A DNA stretch of 64,000 bases from Cyanoderma ruficeps (taxonomy: Eukaryota; Chordata; Aves; Passeriformes; Timaliidae), in NCBI GenBank assembly GCA_008694505.1, contig VZDJ01007749.1:4616941-4680940 (forward strand), written 5' to 3'. Of this stretch, positions 60,929-64,000 are shown piece by piece. Numbering within the stretch: the stretch's first letter is position 1; every line of letters starts with the position of its first letter. The notes beneath the pieces are model-generated. The model did no database searches and had not been told where the DNA came from. It worked only from the letters and a program-made list of their open reading frames with translations. The translations under genes were made by a program, and so were the position numbers.

Positions 60929-61635
60929 GTAAAAAAGTTCTCCATCTCATCTTTTCTCTCACCAGTTTTAATTCACAACAGTGGCTTTTATAATTGCTTC
61001 CTGTCTGTCCTGCATATGGAAAGCACTTGCAGTGTCTAATGAGCAGCTGTGCCCTGGACAGCTGACAGTAAAGGCATCCCTCAGGCATGGTAGGCTGGGC
61101 TTCAAGCCTGGTCATCCCTGGTCATCCCAGCTGGGATCACCCTCTTTCACTTGGGTCTTGGAGCAGGCTGGGAACACTGCTCACCAGCATTTCTGTGGCA
61201 AGAGAGGCACCACCTTTGTTGCTGCACTGCAAACCGACTACTTGTTGGACATCTGAAACGTAATTTTGCAGTAAGACAGGGTAAGATCATATTAGCATTG
61301 ATGTTTGAGCAGTAGGGACATAAGGTTAATTTTTAGATTTGCCTTTATGAGTCTTGTTCGTGTGAGTTTTACTTGTTAAGGCTGACTGGAAGTTGGAATA
61401 AAGACGAAAGGATTACCCAGTTTGAGTGGATTTGAAGCAGAAAACTACTCAAAAAGGCAACTTTTTCAAACTAGCAAGAGTACCTGAAAAAGTAGAGGGA
61501 CTGCAGCAGACTTCGATAAAGGAACTGCTACTGTTTTACAGGTTTTTAGGAAGCATCATGTTGGTAGCTTTTTAACATCCTGCTCCATCCAGAATGGCCT
61601 AAGAATTGCTCTTGTGTCACTTCAATCTGCCTCAG
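60929..61635 (+). other. PARP1: PARP1 intron 3
   Basis: 707 bases, GTAAAA...CTGCCTCAG, phase 0. It contains a 10-bp tandem duplication (cctggtcatc at 61107-61116 and 61117-61126) overlapping a 14-bp palindrome, atcccagctgggat (61124-61137). No embedded gene. Confidence 0.94.
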
Positions 61636-61850
61636 GGCCAGATCCGGATTTCCAAGAAGATGGTGCATCCTGAGAAGCCGCAGCTGGGAATGATAGATAA
61701 CTGGTACCACCCGGACTGCTTTGTGAGCCGCCGAGCAGAGCTGGGCTTCCTCCCGGCCTACGGGGCCACCCAGCTCCTGGGCTTCAGCATCTTGAAAGCT
61801 GAAGATAAAGAAACTCTGAAGAAGCAGCTCCCAGCTACCAAGAGTGAAGG
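61636..61850 (+). CDS. PARP1: PARP1 coding exon 4 (rest of zinc finger 2)
   Basis: 215 bases between CTGCCTCAG and GAAGG|GTAGGT; phase 0 in, two bases of a Gly codon left over at the end. It encodes residues 135-205 plus the split codon 206. [20 protein letters not shown] carries Leu151 and Ile154, the base-stacking pair of finger 2. NWYHPDCF carries His159 and Cys162, completing the zinc site begun in exon 3. The C-terminal part (ELGFLPAY...[20 protein letters not shown]) matches the family and leads into the KSEG that precedes the bipartite nuclear localisation signal, expected at the start of the next exon. That exon, zinc finger 3, BRCT, WGR and the catalytic domain are not in the window. 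Confidence 0.97.
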
Positions 61851-64000
61851 GTAGGTGGTTAGTGTAAGAAATTGTGTTGGCTGGAGGAGCCATTGCCTTT
61901 AAATATGTCCATGATAAATGCTGTGGGACATTGTTGTTTCTGTTGAAAGCATATTGGTCGTAGGAAGGTTTGGTCCTTGCTGTGACCTCAGGCAGATGAC
62001 AACAGACATTCCCTGTCCCTGAGAACATGCAGGCCAGCTGCCCCCTGTGACTGCCTTGAGGAAATGCAAAGACCTGCAGCTGTGACTTTTTGAGGGCTGA
62101 TGTAGGGCTTTCAACCATAAAATGTCTGCACAGTACAAATGGATACTGGGCTCTGCCTCTCCTTATGTGATACTGTTATCAGCGATGGTTTCTCTGCTCA
62201 AGCCACTTGTTAGAGAATTGATTTGACATCTTTTATCTATGAGCTACTGATCTGTGACAGGCACTGAATCTGATAATGGTGTTTATTGGCCATGTAGTGC
62301 TTACACTTGGATGCTTTTGTTTGCCGAATCTTTTATTGTATGTCTGAAATTTCATTGCCTTGCATTGAGATTTTCAGTGGAGGCTCTTGACAGAACTTTT
62401 ACTGACAGAGAAGTGTTTCCAGGTGACTTGCTAGCTTTGTGAATCTTTCTTTGTTAATGAAGGCTTTCGTTACTTGTTCTTGAAATGACTTTGCCTGGAG
62501 TCATGCTTCGTAACACAAACCAATGTTGCATTGTCCCCATGGAGGAAGGAGCATAAGGTATTTTTGGATCATACAAATAAGAAAGATCTTGTCATTGGAA
62601 AACATTGGGCTTCTCTGTGTGCATTTTAGACTGAATTCCACTCTGCTTTTGCAAAGATTCACCATTTAAATGTCCAGTGAGGCTGATGTCTGTTCTGAGA
62701 AGCTGTGGCCGTGTCAAATCTGTGCAGTCTTTGTCAGGGTTGGTCCTTCAGGTGTGCAGCTGATGTGTGTGGTGTGCAGTTGCTTGACAAAGCCACTGCT
62801 CCAGAAGCATTTGGCCGTGGTGTGGGTGCTGTGGGAAGAGTCCTGCAGCATCCCAGGGTGGGGGCTTTGGCCAGAGCCCTGTCAGGTTCTGTTCTGTTCA
62901 CCTCACTCAGCTGAACTGGCAGCAGACATCTCCAAGAGGAGATGTCTGCAGCTGTTGGGCAGCCTGCTGTCTTTTCATGCAGGGATTTTACCTCTGTGTG
63001 CATTGCTTGGTGCAAGCAGAAGTGTAGTATTTTAATGCACTTACAGGTTTTCAAGTAGTCCTTTGCTTTTTGTGCTGAGATGTGAGTTCTCCTTTGTCCT
63101 AGAACAATGAGTTTAATAGGGTTATTTGTAGTTTTCTCCCATGTCCTCAGCAAAGCTCTGGAGATTTGACTGTAAGTTCTTCTCTTCTCTGCCCTGACTC
63201 TGCTTTTCTGGGCCACTTCTGGGATGCTATGCAAAATATGAAGGCTTTGTAAAGAAAGGCCACAGTGTAGTTTGCCAAGTCACTGTGTAAATAAAGGCTT
63301 AGAATTGCAGTGGAAAGAAGCTTGCACTGTTGAGGTAGGGTTATGTGAACCCGGATCTCACACCAGAAAAGCAGCAGGATGTCTCATCTTTCCTGCTTTC
63401 TAAGCACTGCCTGAACAAGCTCCTCAGCTGTGAAGTTGCTGGCTGGCTCTTATGCTCCACTACCTTCTGCTCTTTGGGCTGTGCTTGAGCCAAGGGTGGT
63501 AGGGATCAACTGGAAAAATCATTGCCTGTCAAACAAACTGAATGGGCAAGAGTGTAAATAAACAGCATGGGTGGAGGCGTGTGGTGTGCTAACTATCTGG
63601 TGGTTTTGCTGCCAAGAAAGCACAGGGGTTATGGAGAAGCCAAAGGAAGAACACTCCAGAAGCCTGAATGAGATAACCTGAATCTCGGACAATTCATCTT
63701 GTTCGTTTGATCAGATAACAGAAATTAACAACAGAAATTTCTGCCTCTTCAGAAATTATGTTAAAGTGTCTCTTGCACTTTAAAGTGAGAGTCTCAAAAT
63801 GATCTTTGAAGATATTTCTAATTATGCTGCGTTCAAATTATATCTTGACTCAGAAGTCTGTGCAATTCAGATGTGACACATCCAAATTCAGGTGCTGCTA
63901 CTGCATGTCCAGCCCATACTCTGAGGAGAATCTCAGACTTTGGGACTGCCCTGTCAGCCCTTTGTGTAAGAGGGGCATTGAGATATGCCTTTTCCAGACA
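61851..64000 (+). other. PARP1: PARP1 intron 4, 5' part (gene runs off the right edge)
   Basis: Starts with the donor GTAGGT. I looked for the next exon, which should open with a basic KRKG-type nuclear localisation segment in phase 2, and found none up to base 64000. Contains a 12-bp perfect hairpin at 62922-62949. No transposon or RNA gene was recognised. Open frames here, such as 62670-63035, are chance. Confidence 0.88.
62922..62949. repeat. perfect 12-bp inverted repeat (hairpin) in PARP1 intron 4
   Basis: gcagacatctcc (62922-62933) and ggagatgtctgc (62938-62949) are exact reverse complements around the four-base loop aaga. The stem can extend by two more pairs beyond one mismatch. It lies on the transcribed strand of PARP1, so it would be present in the pre-mRNA. 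Confidence 0.85.

Noticed and set aside
61546..62118. 190-codon minus-strand frame over PARP1 exon 4
   Set aside because: It is the reverse complement of a real exon plus intron. No antisense gene is recognisable.
1..64000. CRISPR arrays, prokaryotic operons, phage or retroviral genes
   Set aside because: No regularly spaced repeats, no Shine-Dalgarno-led gene chains and no recognisable gag/pol/env-like frames. All features are those of a vertebrate nuclear locus.

Overview
This is a 64 kb piece of a vertebrate nuclear genome, almost certainly a bird. The evidence is split genes with canonical GT-AG introns, CpG-island promoters, several fragments of CR1 non-LTR retrotransposons (the dominant avian repeat family), and PARP1 exons whose protein reads like the avian ortholog. 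There are no operons, CRISPR arrays, phage genes or other prokaryotic features. The G/T-rich and poly-T tracts would fit a songbird, but that is only an impression.

Layout. Two protein-coding genes enter the window, pointing away from each other. (1) STUM, minus strand: coding exon 1 is at 6466-6655, inside a CpG island (about 5930-7000). Everything left of it (1-6465) reads as the start of STUM intron 1, and the later exons lie beyond the left edge. (2) PARP1, plus strand: coding exons 1-4 are at 56190-56309, 60135-60297, 60810-60928 and 61636-61850. They encode zinc finger 1 and zinc finger 2 up to residue ~206, and the gene continues past the right edge. Exon 1 lies in a second CpG island (about 55860-57480). 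Splice phases join cleanly, and all eight zinc ligands of the two fingers fall at the same residue numbers as in human PARP1.

Between the two start codons lie 49.5 kb in which I find no protein-coding exon. It holds CR1 fragments (22262-22396, 31565-32110, 43193-43310, 46664-46900, 55549-55830; another in PARP1 intron 1 at 59205-59590), one further probable old dispersed repeat (25100-25215), simple G/T, A/C, T and AT tracts, one sequencing gap of 63 N (23653-23715), several short perfect inverted repeats, and otherwise unique sequence. The head-to-head PARP1/STUM neighbourhood matches the human 1q42 order (PARP1-STUM-ITPKB), which supports both gene calls.

Functionally the two genes are unrelated. 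PARP1 is the nuclear DNA-break sensor and poly(ADP-ribose) polymerase. STUM is a small membrane protein related to Drosophila stum, which acts in mechanosensory neurons. The 49.5 kb between them is too long for a shared bidirectional promoter, and any cis-regulatory role is untested. I did not find a convincing new biological system. The most checkable oddities are an arginine in place of the tryptophan next to the zinc ligands of PARP1 finger 1, a few unusually long perfect hairpins or palindromes, and a regular two-tetrad G-quadruplex candidate.
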